Origin: Flavobacteriales bacterium
GTDB taxonomy: Bacteria; Bacteroidota; Bacteroidia; CAIKAF01
Direction of reading: 5' to 3'
Assembly (NCBI GenBank): GCA_022402535.1
Contig: JAKRSD010000002.1
Location: 1-54,194, forward strand
Length of the DNA: 54,194 nt
Positions 6,025 to 16,336 of this stretch are shown here, piece after piece (the stretch's first letter is position 1; each line of letters starts with the position of its first letter). Under the pieces are notes generated by a model. The model saw only the letters and a list, made by a program, of their open reading frames with translations. It searched no databases and was not told where the DNA came from. The position numbers were made by a program, and so were the translations under genes.

Positions 6025-8412
6025 ATGAATTTAAAACACCTGATTTGCCTCGTATTTTTGATGATTCCTGTGGTCTCGTTTGCACAGAACGGCATCATTA
6101 AAGGAAAGGTTATTAACTCTGAAACCAATGAACCGGTGCCGTTTGCCAATGTGGTGGTTTCCGGTACATCAAACGGAACGTCTACCGACCTGAACGGAAA
6201 CTTTGAATTGAAAAATGTGGTGCCGGGATTTACCAATATCTCCATCTCTTCCCTCGGGTTTAAAACCCAAACCTATCGGGATATTCAGGTAACCAATGCC
6301 AAACCGGCCACGGTGCAGGTGCTGCTTGAGCCTTCGGCCAGTCAGATAAACGAAGTGGTGATTGAAGCGTCGCCGTTCAACAAAACCGAAGAAAGTCCCA
6401 TTTCACTGCGCACGGTGGGTATTGCCGAAATTGAACGGAATCCGGGCGGTAACCGGGATATTTCCAACGTGTTGAAATCCTTTCCGGGCGTGGCCAGTAC
6501 GCCTGCATTCCGCAATGATATCATTATCCGGGGCGGAGCTCCCAACGAAAACCGTTTTTTTCTGGATGGAATTGAAGTACCCGTGATTAACCACTTTCAA
6601 ACCCAGGGCGCATCGGGCGGACCGGTGGGTATCATCAACGTGAACCTGATTCGCGAAGTGAATTTTTATTCGGGAGCGTTTCCATCCACCCGCGGAAATG
6701 CCTTGAGTTCAGTGTTGGAGTTTAATCAGGTGGACGGCAGTAATGACAAATGGAAATACAGAGTGGCTCTGGGCTCCAGCGATGCGGGTTTCACGGCGCA
6801 GGGGCCCGTGGGTAAAAAGACCACATTCATCGGTTCGGTAAGGGCCTCTTATCTGCAATGGCTTTTCCAGGCATTGCGTCTTCCTTTTTTGCCCACGTAT
6901 TATGATTATCAGTTCAAGTGGAAAATTAAGTTTGATGCAAAAAACGAACTTTCCATCATCAGCCTCGGGGCGCTCGACCGTTTTAAACTCAATTTGAAGG
7001 ATAACGAAACTGAGCTGCAACGTTATCAGTTGAATATACTCCCTGTAAATAACCAGTGGAATTACACGATTGGTTTGGCTTACCGTCATTTTGGCGACAA
7101 GGGAAATCATTTATTGGTGGCAAGCCGGAATATGTTGGATAACCGCGCATTTAAATACGCCAATAATGATGAAAGCAATGAGGCCGGAAAACTATTGGAT
7201 TATCGTTCGCGTGAGATTGAAAATAAACTCCGTTATGAATACAATTACCGCATAGGAACCTGGAAAATTTCGGCAGGTTCGGGGTTTGAATATGCCCGTT
7301 ATACCAATTATACCTTTAGTAAGTTTAACACTTTTGCCGGGGTTGACAGCATTGAATTTAACAGCAATCTGGATTTGTATTCTGGCGCCGTGTTTGCCCA
7401 GGTATCCAAAACGTTATTCAAAGAACGGTTGACCTTATCTTTGGGAGCACGCACCGATTTCAACAGTTTTAATGCATCCATGGGCAATCCGCTGAATCAG
7501 ATTTCGCCGCGCTTCAGTGCGAGTGTAAAAGTGGTGGAATGGATGAATATCAATGCCAACATCGGAAGGTATTATCAGCGTCCGCAATACACGTTGATGG
7601 GCTTCCGGGATGAAACGGGTGCATTGGCCAACAAAGCCAATAACCTGAAATACATACGTGCCGATCATGTGGTGGCGGGACTGGAGTTTTTACCTACGGT
7701 GAATACCCGCATTACGGCAGAAGGATTTTATAAAGTATATGCCAATTATCCGTTTGATTTGCGCGATAGTATTTCGCTGGCCAATGTGGGCGCCAATTTT
7801 GGGGTGGTGGGAAATGTACCTGCCGATAGCCGTGGCAAAGGAAGGGCTTATGGGGCCGAATTATTGGTTCAGCAGAAATTGTATAAAGGCTTTTACGGGA
7901 TTTTAGCGTACACGTATGTAATCAGTGAGTTTACGGATAAAAACGGCCGTTATGTACCTTCATCGTGGGATAACCGCCACATCCTCACGCTTACGGCGGG
8001 TTACAAAATCAAAGGAAATTGGGAATTTGGTGCCCGTTGGCGATATGTGGCCGGACAGCCTTTCACGCCGATTGATACAGCCGTTTCGGTAATTATTCCG
8101 GTATTTAACATTACCGGTTCAGGAATTCCCGATATCAACCGTCTGAATACCGGCCGTTCCGGGTCTTTCCATCAGCTGGATATTCGTATAGATAAATCGT
8201 TCTTCTTCAAGAAATGGAGTCTGAATCTGTATCTCGATATCCAAAACGTATATAACTTCAAGTTTAAAGGCCAGGATTTTCTGACTATAGAGCGGGATGC
8301 CGCAGGAAATGGTATTCAGGATCCGGAAAATCCGGGAAGTTATGTGCCTAAGTTTTTGCCGAACCGAAACGGAACCATCATTCCAACGCTGGGCTTTATC
8401 ATCGATTTTTAA
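6025..8412 (+). CDS. TonB-dependent outer-membrane receptor with CarboxypepD_reg-like domain
   Basis: This 795-aa outer-membrane beta-barrel importer has a signal peptide (residues 1-20, cut after FAQ). A carboxypeptidase-regulatory-like domain spans about 22-105 (GIIKGKVINSETNEPVPFANVVV). A plug domain spans about 115-230 (IERNPGGNRDISNVLKSFPGV, IIIRGGAPNENRFFLDGIEV). A barrel of alternating beta strands follows and ends in the aromatic IIPTLGFIIDF, which fits BAM insertion. The length is typical for non-SusC receptors, and no SusD partner is adjacent. Such receptors import large or scarce ligands using TonB-ExbBD energy. The ligand here cannot be told. Its last four bases overlap the end of the convergent regulator gene. 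Confidence 0.92.
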   Translation: MNLKHLICLVFLMIPVVSFAQNGIIKGKVINSETNEPVPFANVVVSGTSNGTSTDLNGNFELKNVVPGFTNISISSLGFKTQTYRDIQVTNAKPATVQVLLEPSASQINEVVIEASPFNKTEESPISLRTVGIAEIERNPGGNRDISNVLKSFPGVASTPAFRNDIIIRGGAPNENRFFLDGIEVPVINHFQTQGASGGPVGIINVNLIREVNFYSGAFPSTRGNALSSVLEFNQVDGSNDKWKYRVALGSSDAGFTAQGPVGKKTTFIGSVRASYLQWLFQALRLPFLPTYYDYQFKWKIKFDAKNELSIISLGALDRFKLNLKDNETELQRYQLNILPVNNQWNYTIGLAYRHFGDKGNHLLVASRNMLDNRAFKYANNDESNEAGKLLDYRSREIENKLRYEYNYRIGTWKISAGSGFEYARYTNYTFSKFNTFAGVDSIEFNSNLDLYSGAVFAQVSKTLFKERLTLSLGARTDFNSFNASMGNPLNQISPRFSASVKVVEWMNINANIGRYYQRPQYTLMGFRDETGALANKANNLKYIRADHVVAGLEFLPTVNTRITAEGFYKVYANYPFDLRDSISLANVGANFGVVGNVPADSRGKGRAYGAELLVQQKLYKGFYGILAYTYVISEFTDKNGRYVPSSWDNRHILTLTAGYKIKGNWEFGARWRYVAGQPFTPIDTAVSVIIPVFNITGSGIPDINRLNTGRSGSFHQLDIRIDKSFFFKKWSLNLYLDIQNVYNFKFKGQDFLTIERDAAGNGIQDPENPGSYVPKFLPNRNGTIIPTLGFIIDF

Positions 8413-9164
8413 TTTTTCTTTACCACGTTCAGCAAATTCAAAAGTTCTGCCGAGCGTTCTGAAGAAAGTGAAATCTGATGGGTATTGTTAATGATAAGTG
8501 AACCTCCGTCAGATTTAATCATATCGGTGATATAATCTACATTTACCAGAAAGGATTTGTGGCATCTGAAAAATTTGCTGCCGGGGATGGATACCATGTC
8601 TTCAAAGTTCTTGAGCGTTTTGCAAACGGTTATCGAAGAATTATCGGCAAGGTGAACATGTGTGTATGAGCCGTCGGCCTTGAAATACATGATTTGGTTC
8701 AAATCCACAAATTTGATCAGGTTGTTGGTGGGAAGGGCAATTTTTGTTGGAGTATTCGGATTCAGGTTGTTCTTAAGTTCTTTAAAATCATGTTTGATTT
8801 CCTGCTTCATAAAACGTTTTACCGCATTTTCCAATTCTTCGGGTTCAATCGGTTTGAGCAGATAATCAATAGCCGAAAGTTTAAAAGCCTGAATGGCATA
8901 ATGGTTATACGCCGTGGTGAAGATGATGGAAAACTCCACTTCATCGTCATTGAAAAAGTCGAGCAGTTCGAGACCGCTGTGTCCCGGCATTTCAATATCC
9001 AGAAAAACAAGATTGGGATTATGTTTTCGGATTGATTTTACTCCGTTCGGCAAATCTTTACATTCATCCAGCACCGTTATTTCGGGGCAATAGGTTTTCA
9101 GCATATTGTTCAATAATGCCCTTGCATGGGGTTCGTCGTCAATAATTATCGCTGTATAACTCAT
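8409..9164 (-). CDS. LytTR-family response regulator
   Basis: This 251-aa protein has a receiver domain (about 1-120) with IIIDDEPHAR and phospho-acceptor Asp56 (LVFLDIEMPG), with a conserved Lys in LLKPIEPEE. It is followed by a LytTR DNA-binding domain (about 145-251) showing the family words FFRCHKSFLVN and ISLSSERS. The start overlaps the stop of the upstream sensor kinase (ATGA, 9161-9164), so the pair is a coupled LytS/LytR-type system. The target promoter is unknown. The neighbouring convergent TonB receptor is a candidate only by proximity. Confidence 0.95.
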   Translation of the reverse strand: MSYTAIIIDDEPHARALLNNMLKTYCPEITVLDECKDLPNGVKSIRKHNPNLVFLDIEMPGHSGLELLDFFNDDEVEFSIIFTTAYNHYAIQAFKLSAIDYLLKPIEPEELENAVKRFMKQEIKHDFKELKNNLNPNTPTKIALPTNNLIKFVDLNQIMYFKADGSYTHVHLADNSSITVCKTLKNFEDMVSIPGSKFFRCHKSFLVNVDYITDMIKSDGGSLIINNTHQISLSSERSAELLNLLNVVKKN

Positions 9165-12070
9165 AAATGATTTGGTATTTGAATGATAACACGGGTTCCG
9201 GTGGGATTCCCGGCGGCAGAGTATAAGTCTTCTATAACAACACCTACTTTGTTTTCCTGACCCCCCCGGTTTAGTATTTCTAAGCGGGTGGCGTTGGCTT
9301 TGCTGGCAAATGAATTGTGTTTGTCTTTCCGGATTTTATTCAGTTCTTCCGACTTTTTTCTTCCGATTCCGTTGTCTTCTATAATCACCTGCAACACATT
9401 GTTGCTTAACGTAAATTGAATGTGGAGTGTTTTTTCTCCTTCTTTGTGCAGCAGGCCGTGTTTGAGCGCATTTTCAACATAAGGCTGAATGAGCATGGGC
9501 GGAAATTTGATGTTCTCCTGCTCAATGTTTTCCGAAAGATTTATGGAATAGGTGAAATCATTTCCAAACCGCATTTTTTCTAAATCCAGATATAACGTTA
9601 ATGCCGTTATTTCTTCCGAAAGAAAAATCAGTTCCCGTTCCGACATTTCTAAAATCATCCGGGTGAGCTTTGAAAATTTTGCCAGATAATTACCTGCATT
9701 TCGTTTATCATCAGAAAAAATAAAGGATTGAACCGTATTCAGTGCATTGTAAAAAAAGTGCGGATTCATCTGTGATTTGATAGATGTCAGCATGGATTTA
9801 CTCAGTTCTTTTTCAAGCTGCATTTTTTCTCTGGCCGCTTTGTTTTTTCTATTTAATTCCTTCGTTTTCAAGAAAAAAATCAGATAACCCAGAATTAAAA
9901 AAAGGAATAATATCAGACCGAAAAACCAATAGGTTTTCCAAAAAGGAGGTGTAATCCGGAAAAACACATAATCCATTGCAAAGGGTTTCCCCGTGTCACT
10001 GATTCCCAGCGATATTTTATATTTTCCGGGTGGGAGTTCCGGAAATCGTAAGGTTCTGGATTTATTGCTTAATTGCTGCCAGGGTCCCTCGTTTATGTTG
10101 TAATAAACGTAATGCAGCGAGTTGTTTCCAAAATCCAGCAAGGAATAGTTGATTTCAATATTATTGTGGGCATAATCAAAGGTTAAGTTTTTCACAGAAT
10201 CCTGTATTACACCATTCACGTATAAGCTGTTGATCCAAAATAGGGGAGTAACCTTGTTTTCTGATTTGTTGTCGGGTTGAATGCCTGAAATGATTTTATT
10301 GTCTTTAATCAGATACAGTTTGTTTTCAAACATGGTGATATCCGAAATATTACCCGAGGGAATTTTGTAGACGCTTTTGTTAAGTGCTTCTTTTTCTGTG
10401 TTTAATTCAATAATTGAATTGGAGGTAACGAGAAACAAATGTGTTTCATCGCTGAAGATTTTTTGAACATCATTTTCCTTCAGATTGAGTTTTTCGTTCA
10501 GGTTTTCCCATACTTTAAAGTTTTTACTGCGAATCAGCACTTTTTGATTGGTGAGTGCATAGAGATATCCATTTTTATAACTGAGGTTTGTCGCATATAC
10601 GGGCTGATTATTAATTCGGATTTCCTCATTCTTTCCGTCGGGAGTGCACTTTACAATGCCGGAATTGGTGGCAAAATAAATTTCGCCGTTGGGATTATAT
10701 GCTGTTGATTTTCCCCGGGTGCTTTTTATCAAACGGGAAATCGTTACTGTGGAATTGATTATTTTATTTTTCTCAAATGCATTATCCCATGAGTTTATGG
10801 AAGAGGATGTCGTGTATGGATTTAATAATAAACCGCAATAACCGGATGCGGCTATGGCATAATATTTTTCATCAATTCGGCTGATAGATTTTACCGCTCC
10901 CATCATTTCATATGTTGGGTTATGATTGCGTTCGTTCAGTACGGTAACTTTGTTCCCGCAGATGATTAAACTCTTGTATTGTTCATCATAATACAGTTTA
11001 CTGATTGCATGTCCTGAGGGGTCTTGAAAAATGGTTTTTTTATCCGTCATGAATTCAGATATCCATAACACTTCTCCATTTTGTGTTCCTAAATAAAAAC
11101 CATCTGCACACGTTACAATACTCGAAAACCGATATTCGGGCAGGCTATGTTTTTTGGTTGTCCAATCTGTAATTAACAGCAAACCCTCGCTTTGTGTACT
11201 TACCCAAATATTACCCTGCCTGTCTTTTATCACTTTCGACACATTTTTCCCTTTGAAATAGGGCAAACCGTCATTTTTCATAATTCCGTTGGGTGTTATA
11301 CCCACCACGCCTTCGGGAGAGCATAGCCAATACCCTTCATCGGTAAAAGATACCATCTGAATAAAGGAAGGTGATCGGGCCTCAAACAACGGCATTATGA
11401 GCCCATCTTTGAAGGTATATAGTTGATGGGATTTATTGGTCTTGGGGGCCAATACATTTTTTTTATTGTTTACAGTGTAAATTTTAAAATCATTAAACGC
11501 ATTACCTGCCGGTAATGCGTATGTAAATACGTTATGTTTTTTATTGATAACTCTTAGATTATTATCGGCAATCAGGTAGTAGAATTGTTCGTCGCTACCT
11601 GCATTTTGAATATTAGTCAGGTTTACCGGGATTTGCTTTTTAAGGGATAGGGTTTTTAAGTCGAAAACGTCTATTCCCTTTTTCTGTACCACAAAAAGTT
11701 CATCGTCCAATATTCCGTATGTAACAAAATACAAGGGTGAATTATGAGATAGAGGCTTCAGTTTTTCATTTTCTACAAAAAAGATAAATCCGTCAAAATT
11801 TTCATACCAAATCCGTCCGTATTTATCTTCAGAAAGGGCAGAACCGGCCGTGGTGGTCTGACTTGGCGAATAATAGGTTTTAAATTCAAACCCGTCGTAG
11901 CGGCTGATTCCCTCATCGCTTGCTATCCAGATATATCCTCTGCTGTCTTGGATGATATCATACACCGAATTGGAAGGTAGTCCCGAAGATTGATTGATGG
12001 AAATATAAAACGGATCCTGTGCAAAAGCCCGGGTGGTAAAAAGGAGCAAGAAGAACAGAAGACGTTTCAA
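9161..12070 (-). CDS. Beta-propeller sensor histidine kinase (LytS-type catalytic core)
   Basis: This 969-aa membrane kinase has a signal peptide (ending FAQ). Periplasmic two-component-regulator propeller repeats fill about 20-600 (SSGLPSNSVYDIIQD, SRGYIWIASDEGISRYDG). A Y_Y_Y domain spans about 610-700 (NEGPWQQL, PPGKYKISL). One membrane helix lies near 712-735. A short coiled coil precedes a His_kinase domain with QMNPHFFYNALN, and an HATPase domain follows (IQPYVENALKHG, IIEDNGIGR). The initiation codon is TTG (12068-12070). No ATG occurs in frame near it, and the signal peptide begins right there. It is coupled to the LytTR gene by a 4-bp overlap. The propeller suggests sensing of a periplasmic ligand, often a carbohydrate in related hybrid systems. 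Confidence 0.94.
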   Translation of the reverse strand: MKRLLFFLLLFTTRAFAQDPFYISINQSSGLPSNSVYDIIQDSRGYIWIASDEGISRYDGFEFKTYYSPSQTTTAGSALSEDKYGRIWYENFDGFIFFVENEKLKPLSHNSPLYFVTYGILDDELFVVQKKGIDVFDLKTLSLKKQIPVNLTNIQNAGSDEQFYYLIADNNLRVINKKHNVFTYALPAGNAFNDFKIYTVNNKKNVLAPKTNKSHQLYTFKDGLIMPLFEARSPSFIQMVSFTDEGYWLCSPEGVVGITPNGIMKNDGLPYFKGKNVSKVIKDRQGNIWVSTQSEGLLLITDWTTKKHSLPEYRFSSIVTCADGFYLGTQNGEVLWISEFMTDKKTIFQDPSGHAISKLYYDEQYKSLIICGNKVTVLNERNHNPTYEMMGAVKSISRIDEKYYAIAASGYCGLLLNPYTTSSSINSWDNAFEKNKIINSTVTISRLIKSTRGKSTAYNPNGEIYFATNSGIVKCTPDGKNEEIRINNQPVYATNLSYKNGYLYALTNQKVLIRSKNFKVWENLNEKLNLKENDVQKIFSDETHLFLVTSNSIIELNTEKEALNKSVYKIPSGNISDITMFENKLYLIKDNKIISGIQPDNKSENKVTPLFWINSLYVNGVIQDSVKNLTFDYAHNNIEINYSLLDFGNNSLHYVYYNINEGPWQQLSNKSRTLRFPELPPGKYKISLGISDTGKPFAMDYVFFRITPPFWKTYWFFGLILFLFLILGYLIFFLKTKELNRKNKAAREKMQLEKELSKSMLTSIKSQMNPHFFYNALNTVQSFIFSDDKRNAGNYLAKFSKLTRMILEMSERELIFLSEEITALTLYLDLEKMRFGNDFTYSINLSENIEQENIKFPPMLIQPYVENALKHGLLHKEGEKTLHIQFTLSNNVLQVIIEDNGIGRKKSEELNKIRKDKHNSFASKANATRLEILNRGGQENKVGVVIEDLYSAAGNPTGTRVIIQIPNHL

Positions 12071-12091
12071 CGTAATGATCGGCTTAATTCA

Positions 12092-12099
12092 CAAATGTA
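12092..12099 (-). promoter_or_regulatory. Candidate -7 box for the sensor-kinase operon
   Basis: The minus strand reads TACATTTG, a full consensus match, 21 nt before the TTG start at 12070. No convincing -33 element is visible. Confidence 0.45.
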
Positions 12100-12186
12100 G
12101 TGGATTGTTCTTCCGGATATGCCTTCATTCAACCAAAGGGGCTTTTGACTAAATGAAACCCTGTTTTTGGTACATGAAATCAAGGC

Positions 12187-12221
12187 AAAAAAAAACAGGC
12201 TACGATATGTAACCTGTTTTT
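12187..12221 (-). terminator. Terminator after pnp
   Basis: A stem of ACAGG plus TAC pairing with GTA plus CCTGT around a short loop is followed on the minus strand by a run of nine U. It begins 18 nt beyond the pnp stop. Confidence 0.85.
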
Positions 12222-12238
12222 GAGTGTTATTTCAGCGA

Positions 12239-14398
12239 TTATCCTGCGGTATCTGCTTTGGGTTTTTCTTCTCTCTCGGGTTTGGGAAGAAGCACCTTGC
12301 GCGACAGCTTGAATTTACCTGTTTTTTCGTCAATACCGATCAGTTTGATTTCAACCATATCGCCGGGTTTCAGATATTCATCTACGTTCTCTACACGTTT
12401 CCAGTCTATTTCAGACACGTGAAGAAGACCCTGACGACCTGGGAGGAATTCAACAAATGAACCGAAGGCCACATTAGAAACTACTTTACCCGTGTACACT
12501 TCGCCAACCTCAGGGGTAGCTGTAATGCCTTTGATGCGCATCACGGCAGCTTTCATGCTATCCTCATTGTTCGAAGCAATTTCAACAATTCCTTTGTTGT
12601 CCACTTCTTCAATGCTGATGGTAGTTCCCGTAGTTTTTTGGATTTCCTGAATCACTTTACCGCCCGGACCAATAACCGCACCAATAAATTCCTGAGGAAT
12701 TACCAGTTTCACGATTCTGGGTACAAAAGGTTTGTAATCTGCGCGTGGCGCAGGAATGGCCTCATTCATTTTTGATAAAATGTGCAGACGGCCTTTGCGT
12801 GCCTGCTCAAGAGCTTCAGTCAGAATTTCTTTGGATAACCCGTCAATTTTAATGTCCATCTGACATGCAGTAATTCCTTTAGAAGTACCGCACACTTTAA
12901 AGTCCATATCGCCCAGGTGATCTTCATCACCCAGAATGTCGGATAAAATTGCGTATTTGCCGGTATCATCGGTTATGAGCCCCATGGCGATACCTGAAAT
13001 ATGCTCAGGAATCGGAATACCGGAATCCATCAGCGACAGGGAACCTGCACAAACCGTGGCCATTGAAGATGAACCGTTTGATTCTAAAATATCCGAAACA
13101 ATACGGATGGTATAGGCATTGTCTTTTAATCCTTTTACGGCATTTTTCAATGCTCTCCAGGCCAGGTTTCCGTGTCCGACTTCGCGGCGCGATAAACCGG
13201 TCATTCTTTTTACTTCGCCCGTACAGAACGGAGGGAAGTTATAATGAAGCATGAAACGCTCAGTATCCTGAAGCAAAGGCTGATCGATAAGCTGCTCATC
13301 CATTTTGGTTCCCAAGGTTACGGTAGTAAGCGATTGGGTTTCGCCACGGGTAAACAGGGCTGAACCGTGTGCCGAAGGCAGATAATCGGTTTCAATCCAT
13401 ATCGGACGGATTTCGTCGGTAGCTCTTCCATCAAGACGTTTACGGTCATCCAACACCAAACGGCGTGAAGCTTCCCATTCTAAATCCGAAAAATATTTGC
13501 TGATGAAAGATCCTTTTTCTTCCAGTTCTTCTTCAGTAAACTGGGCAACAAATTCATCTTTGATTGCTCCTATGGATTCTCTGCGGATTTTTTTGTCTTT
13601 AATGGTCTGTGAAATCAGATTGTAGATTTTAGGATAAACCTCTGATTTCATTTTAGCCAACAGTTCTTCATCCTGAGGTTGTGGTGCAATTTCTCTTTTT
13701 ACGGCTGCTTTTTCCACTTTGGAGGCCAGTTCAATCTGTGCGTTGCACTGAATTCTGATGGCATCGTGGGCTAAAGCAATGGCTTCTACCATTTCAGCCT
13801 CGCTGATTTCCTTCATTTCCCCTTCCACCATCATGATGTTTTTGTCTGTGGCAGCCACAATCATGTCAATGGTTGACTCTTTTAACTGAGCCGTGGTGGG
13901 GTTTATAATCATTTGCCCGTTCACTTTTCCGATTCGTACTTCTGATACGGGACCGCTGAATGGGATATCAGAAACCATAAGGGCTGCGGATGCCGCCAAA
14001 CAGGCTAAGGCATCGGGCTGTGTATTGGCATCGGCCGAAACCAGGGTAACGATAATCTGTACTTCGCAGAAGTAATCTTCAGGAAATAATGGTCTGAGGG
14101 CACGGTCAATCAAACGCGAAATAAGAATTTCATTGTCCGACGGACGGGCCTCACGGCGAAGAAAACTCCCGGGAATTCTACCGGCTGCCGCAAATTTTTC
14201 GCGGTATTCTACGCTGAGTGGAAAAAAGTTTTGTCCTTCTTTGGCTTCGTGAGTGGCTACCACGGTAGCCAAAATCATGGTATTGCCTTGTTTTAATAAA
14301 ACAGACCCGTCTGCCTGACGGGCCATTTTACCCGTTTCCAGGGTAATGTTCACATCCGGCGTGGTGCTGAATGTGTGTGAAATAGCTTCTAAGTTCAT
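12239..14398 (-). CDS. pnp: Polyribonucleotide nucleotidyltransferase (PNPase)
   Basis: This 719-aa trimeric 3'-5' phosphorolytic exoribonuclease belongs to the RNA degradation machinery. Two RNase PH-like domains are visible. The first shows [10 protein letters not shown] and [22 protein letters not shown]. The second shows [27 protein letters not shown] and the catalytic [17 protein letters not shown]. They are followed by a KH domain ([16 protein letters not shown]) and an S1 domain ([20 protein letters not shown]), with a short charged tail. Length is normal. It lies 56 nt downstream of rpsO, the classic arrangement, and is separated from it by a hairpin. Confidence 0.98.
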   Translation of the reverse strand: MNLEAISHTFSTTPDVNITLETGKMARQADGSVLLKQGNTMILATVVATHEAKEGQNFFPLSVEYREKFAAAGRIPGSFLRREARPSDNEILISRLIDRALRPLFPEDYFCEVQIIVTLVSADANTQPDALACLAASAALMVSDIPFSGPVSEVRIGKVNGQMIINPTTAQLKESTIDMIVAATDKNIMMVEGEMKEISEAEMVEAIALAHDAIRIQCNAQIELASKVEKAAVKREIAPQPQDEELLAKMKSEVYPKIYNLISQTIKDKKIRRESIGAIKDEFVAQFTEEELEEKGSFISKYFSDLEWEASRRLVLDDRKRLDGRATDEIRPIWIETDYLPSAHGSALFTRGETQSLTTVTLGTKMDEQLIDQPLLQDTERFMLHYNFPPFCTGEVKRMTGLSRREVGHGNLAWRALKNAVKGLKDNAYTIRIVSDILESNGSSSMATVCAGSLSLMDSGIPIPEHISGIAMGLITDDTGKYAILSDILGDEDHLGDMDFKVCGTSKGITACQMDIKIDGLSKEILTEALEQARKGRLHILSKMNEAIPAPRADYKPFVPRIVKLVIPQEFIGAVIGPGGKVIQEIQKTTGTTISIEEVDNKGIVEIASNNEDSMKAAVMRIKGITATPEVGEVYTGKVVSNVAFGSFVEFLPGRQGLLHVSEIDWKRVENVDEYLKPGDMVEIKLIGIDEKTGKFKLSRKVLLPKPEREEKPKADTAG

Positions 14399-14409
14399 GT
14401 ATTTACTGT

Positions 14410-14440
14410 AAAAAAAGAAAAGGCAATTTAAATTGCCTTT
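14410..14440 (-). terminator. Intercistronic hairpin/terminator between rpsO and pnp
   Basis: A perfect 22-bp palindrome (14419-14440, centre TTTAAA) is followed on the minus strand by a U-rich run (complement of 14410-14416). It can terminate or attenuate rpsO transcripts before pnp. In other bacteria this gap also carries RNase III processing sites that set PNPase level. Confidence 0.75.
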
Positions 14441-14454
14441 CCCTTGGTTTAAAA

Positions 14455-14724
14455 TTACTTACGCAGATTCAATTCTTTCAGAATTGCTCTGTAGCGCTCA
14501 ATATCAGTATTTTTGAGGTAGTTGAGAAGTTTTTTTCTTTTACCTACCAGATTTACCAACGAACGTTCGGTGTTAAAATCGTGTTTGTGCTCTTTCAAAT
14601 GGTTTGAAAGGTGCTCGATACGGAATGTGAATAAGGCAATCTGGCCTTCGGCTGAACCAGTATTGGTCTCAGAGCCGCCGTGTTTTTTGAAAATTTCTTT
14701 TTTTGTTTCTGCAGTCAGGTACAT
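14455..14724 (-). CDS. rpsO: 30S ribosomal protein S15
   Basis: This 89-aa primary 16S rRNA-binding protein of the small-subunit platform shows the full S15 pattern: [39 protein letters not shown] and [14 protein letters not shown], ending in the [13 protein letters not shown] helix. It is preceded by a full consensus promoter (14761-14791) and followed by a palindromic hairpin before pnp. Confidence 0.99.
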   Translation of the reverse strand: MYLTAETKKEIFKKHGGSETNTGSAEGQIALFTFRIEHLSNHLKEHKHDFNTERSLVNLVGKRKKLLNYLKNTDIERYRAILKELNLRK

Positions 14725-14760
14725 GTGAGTTCTCCTTTTTGCTATTATTAATTAAGGGCG

Positions 14761-14791
14761 CAAATATAGCCGGAATAATTCAATCTGCAAA
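14761..14791 (-). promoter_or_regulatory. rpsO promoter (TTTG-N19-TATATTTG)
   Basis: The minus strand carries -33 TTTG (14788-14791) and -7 TATATTTG (14761-14768) with 19 nt between, an ideal Bacteroidetes sigma-ABfr promoter. It predicts a leader of about 30 nt before the rpsO ATG. Confidence 0.85.
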
Positions 14792-14933
14792 TACATTTTT
14801 GAAGTGAAGATTTTAAGGTAAAAATAGGTTTAATATATTGAAAATCATGTATATAAAATGGAGTTGTGTGTAAGGATTGATTTAAGGCGGATAAAATCTG
14901 TCTGATTCGTGAACAAATATTTCCATTTCAAGG

Positions 14934-14963
14934 TTTGGGAGTAGTAAATTTTATTTACTTTTC
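14934..14963 (+). promoter_or_regulatory. Candidate citrate synthase promoter
   Basis: TTTG (14934-14937) is followed after 18 nt by TACTTTTC (14956-14963), one mismatch from TAnnTTTG. It lies 36 nt before the gltA ATG. The rest of the 275-nt divergent gap is AT-rich and shows nothing else. Confidence 0.5.
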
Positions 14964-14999
14964 GCCACTGAAATTTGGATCAGGAAAAATATAAAAACC

Positions 15000-16286
15000 A
15001 TGTCTGAAAAAGCAGAAATCATCCTTGAAGGGAAAAAGTACGAGTTGCCTGTAATTACAGGAACAGAAAACGAAAAAGCAATTGATATCAACAACCTTCG
15101 TCAGGAGACGGGGTATGTTACGTTAGATTCCGGATTTAAAAACACGGGAGCGACTACAAGTAAAATAACATTTCTGGATGGCGAAGAAGGAATTCTGCGC
15201 TATCGCGGATATCCCATTGAACAACTGGCAGAGCGTTCCAACTTTTTAGAGGTGGCATATCTGCTCATTAATGGAGAATTGCCCACTAAAAATGAATTGG
15301 ATGCATTTTCTGAAAAAATTAAAATGCATACGCTCATTCATGAAGACATGAAACGTTTTTATGAAGCGTATCCGACTTATGCTCACCCGATGGGCGTGGT
15401 GGCCTCCATTACCTGTTCATTATCTACTTTTTATCCGGGTTCATTAAATCCGAACCGCTCACGCGATAAGGTGGATTTAACCATCACCCGTTTGTTGGCT
15501 AAATTCCCTACCATTGCAGCCTGGGCATACAAAAACAGCGTGGGGCATCCTGTTCAATATCCCAAAAACTCACTGGGCTATGTGGACAATTTCCTTTCCA
15601 TGATGTTTTCACTGCCTTCTCAGGATTACGAAGTAGATCCGGTAGTTACCAGTGCATTGGACAAATTATTGATTCTTCATGCCGATCACGAGCAAAACTG
15701 TTCTACCAGCACGGTTCGTATCGTTGGTTCTTCACAGGCAAACCTGTATGGTTCTATCGCCGCCGGTTGTATTGCTCTTTGGGGTCCGCTTCACGGGGGT
15801 GCCAATCAGGCCGTGATTGAAATGCTCGACCTCATCAAACAGGATGGTGGCGATGTTTCAAAATGGGTGGCGAAAGCAAAAGATAAAAACGATCCGTTCC
15901 GTTTGATGGGCTTCGGACATCGTGTATACAAAAACTTTGACCCACGGGCCAAAATCATCAAAAAAGCATGTGATGATGTGTTGAATAAACTCGGGATTCA
16001 TGACCCTGTTCTTGATATTGCCAAACAATTGGAAGAGGCTGCACTTACCGATGAGTACTTCGTAGAGCGCAAATTGTACCCGAATGTGGATTTCTACTCG
16101 GGTATTATTTATCGCGCCATCGGAATCCCCGTAGACATGTTCACGGTAATGTTTGCCTTAGGCCGCTTACCGGGATGGATTGCCCAGTGGAGAGAGATGG
16201 TGGACAACAAAGAACCTATCGGTCGTCCGCGTCAGATTTACACAGGCGCTACTACTCGCGATTATGTGAATATTGCCGAGAGATAA
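15000..16286 (+). CDS. gltA: Citrate synthase
   Basis: This 428-aa enzyme condenses acetyl-CoA and oxaloacetate at the entry of the TCA cycle. Catalytic residues are visible: His in GPLHGGANQAV, His in GFGHRVYKNFDPRA, and Asp in YPNVDFYSG. The N-terminal beta domain (LDSGFKNTGATTSKITFLDG, EGILRYRGYPIEQLAE) marks the long type II, E. coli-like form that is often NADH-regulated. Length is standard. It is monocistronic, with a strong terminator just downstream. Confidence 0.98.
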   Translation: MSEKAEIILEGKKYELPVITGTENEKAIDINNLRQETGYVTLDSGFKNTGATTSKITFLDGEEGILRYRGYPIEQLAERSNFLEVAYLLINGELPTKNELDAFSEKIKMHTLIHEDMKRFYEAYPTYAHPMGVVASITCSLSTFYPGSLNPNRSRDKVDLTITRLLAKFPTIAAWAYKNSVGHPVQYPKNSLGYVDNFLSMMFSLPSQDYEVDPVVTSALDKLLILHADHEQNCSTSTVRIVGSSQANLYGSIAAGCIALWGPLHGGANQAVIEMLDLIKQDGGDVSKWVAKAKDKNDPFRLMGFGHRVYKNFDPRAKIIKKACDDVLNKLGIHDPVLDIAKQLEEAALTDEYFVERKLYPNVDFYSGIIYRAIGIPVDMFTVMFALGRLPGWIAQWREMVDNKEPIGRPRQIYTGATTRDYVNIAER

Positions 16287-16304
16287 TCAAAATCGAAATA
16301 CACA

Positions 16305-16336
16305 TAAAAACACCTTCTCCGGAGGGTGTTTTTTTT
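16305..16336. terminator. Bidirectional terminator between gltA and GH31
   Basis: A stem AACACC/GGTGTT with an internal CTCCGGAG palindrome is flanked by A5 on the left and T8 on the right, so it can act for both convergent genes. Its T-run touches the GH31 stop codon. Confidence 0.85.
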
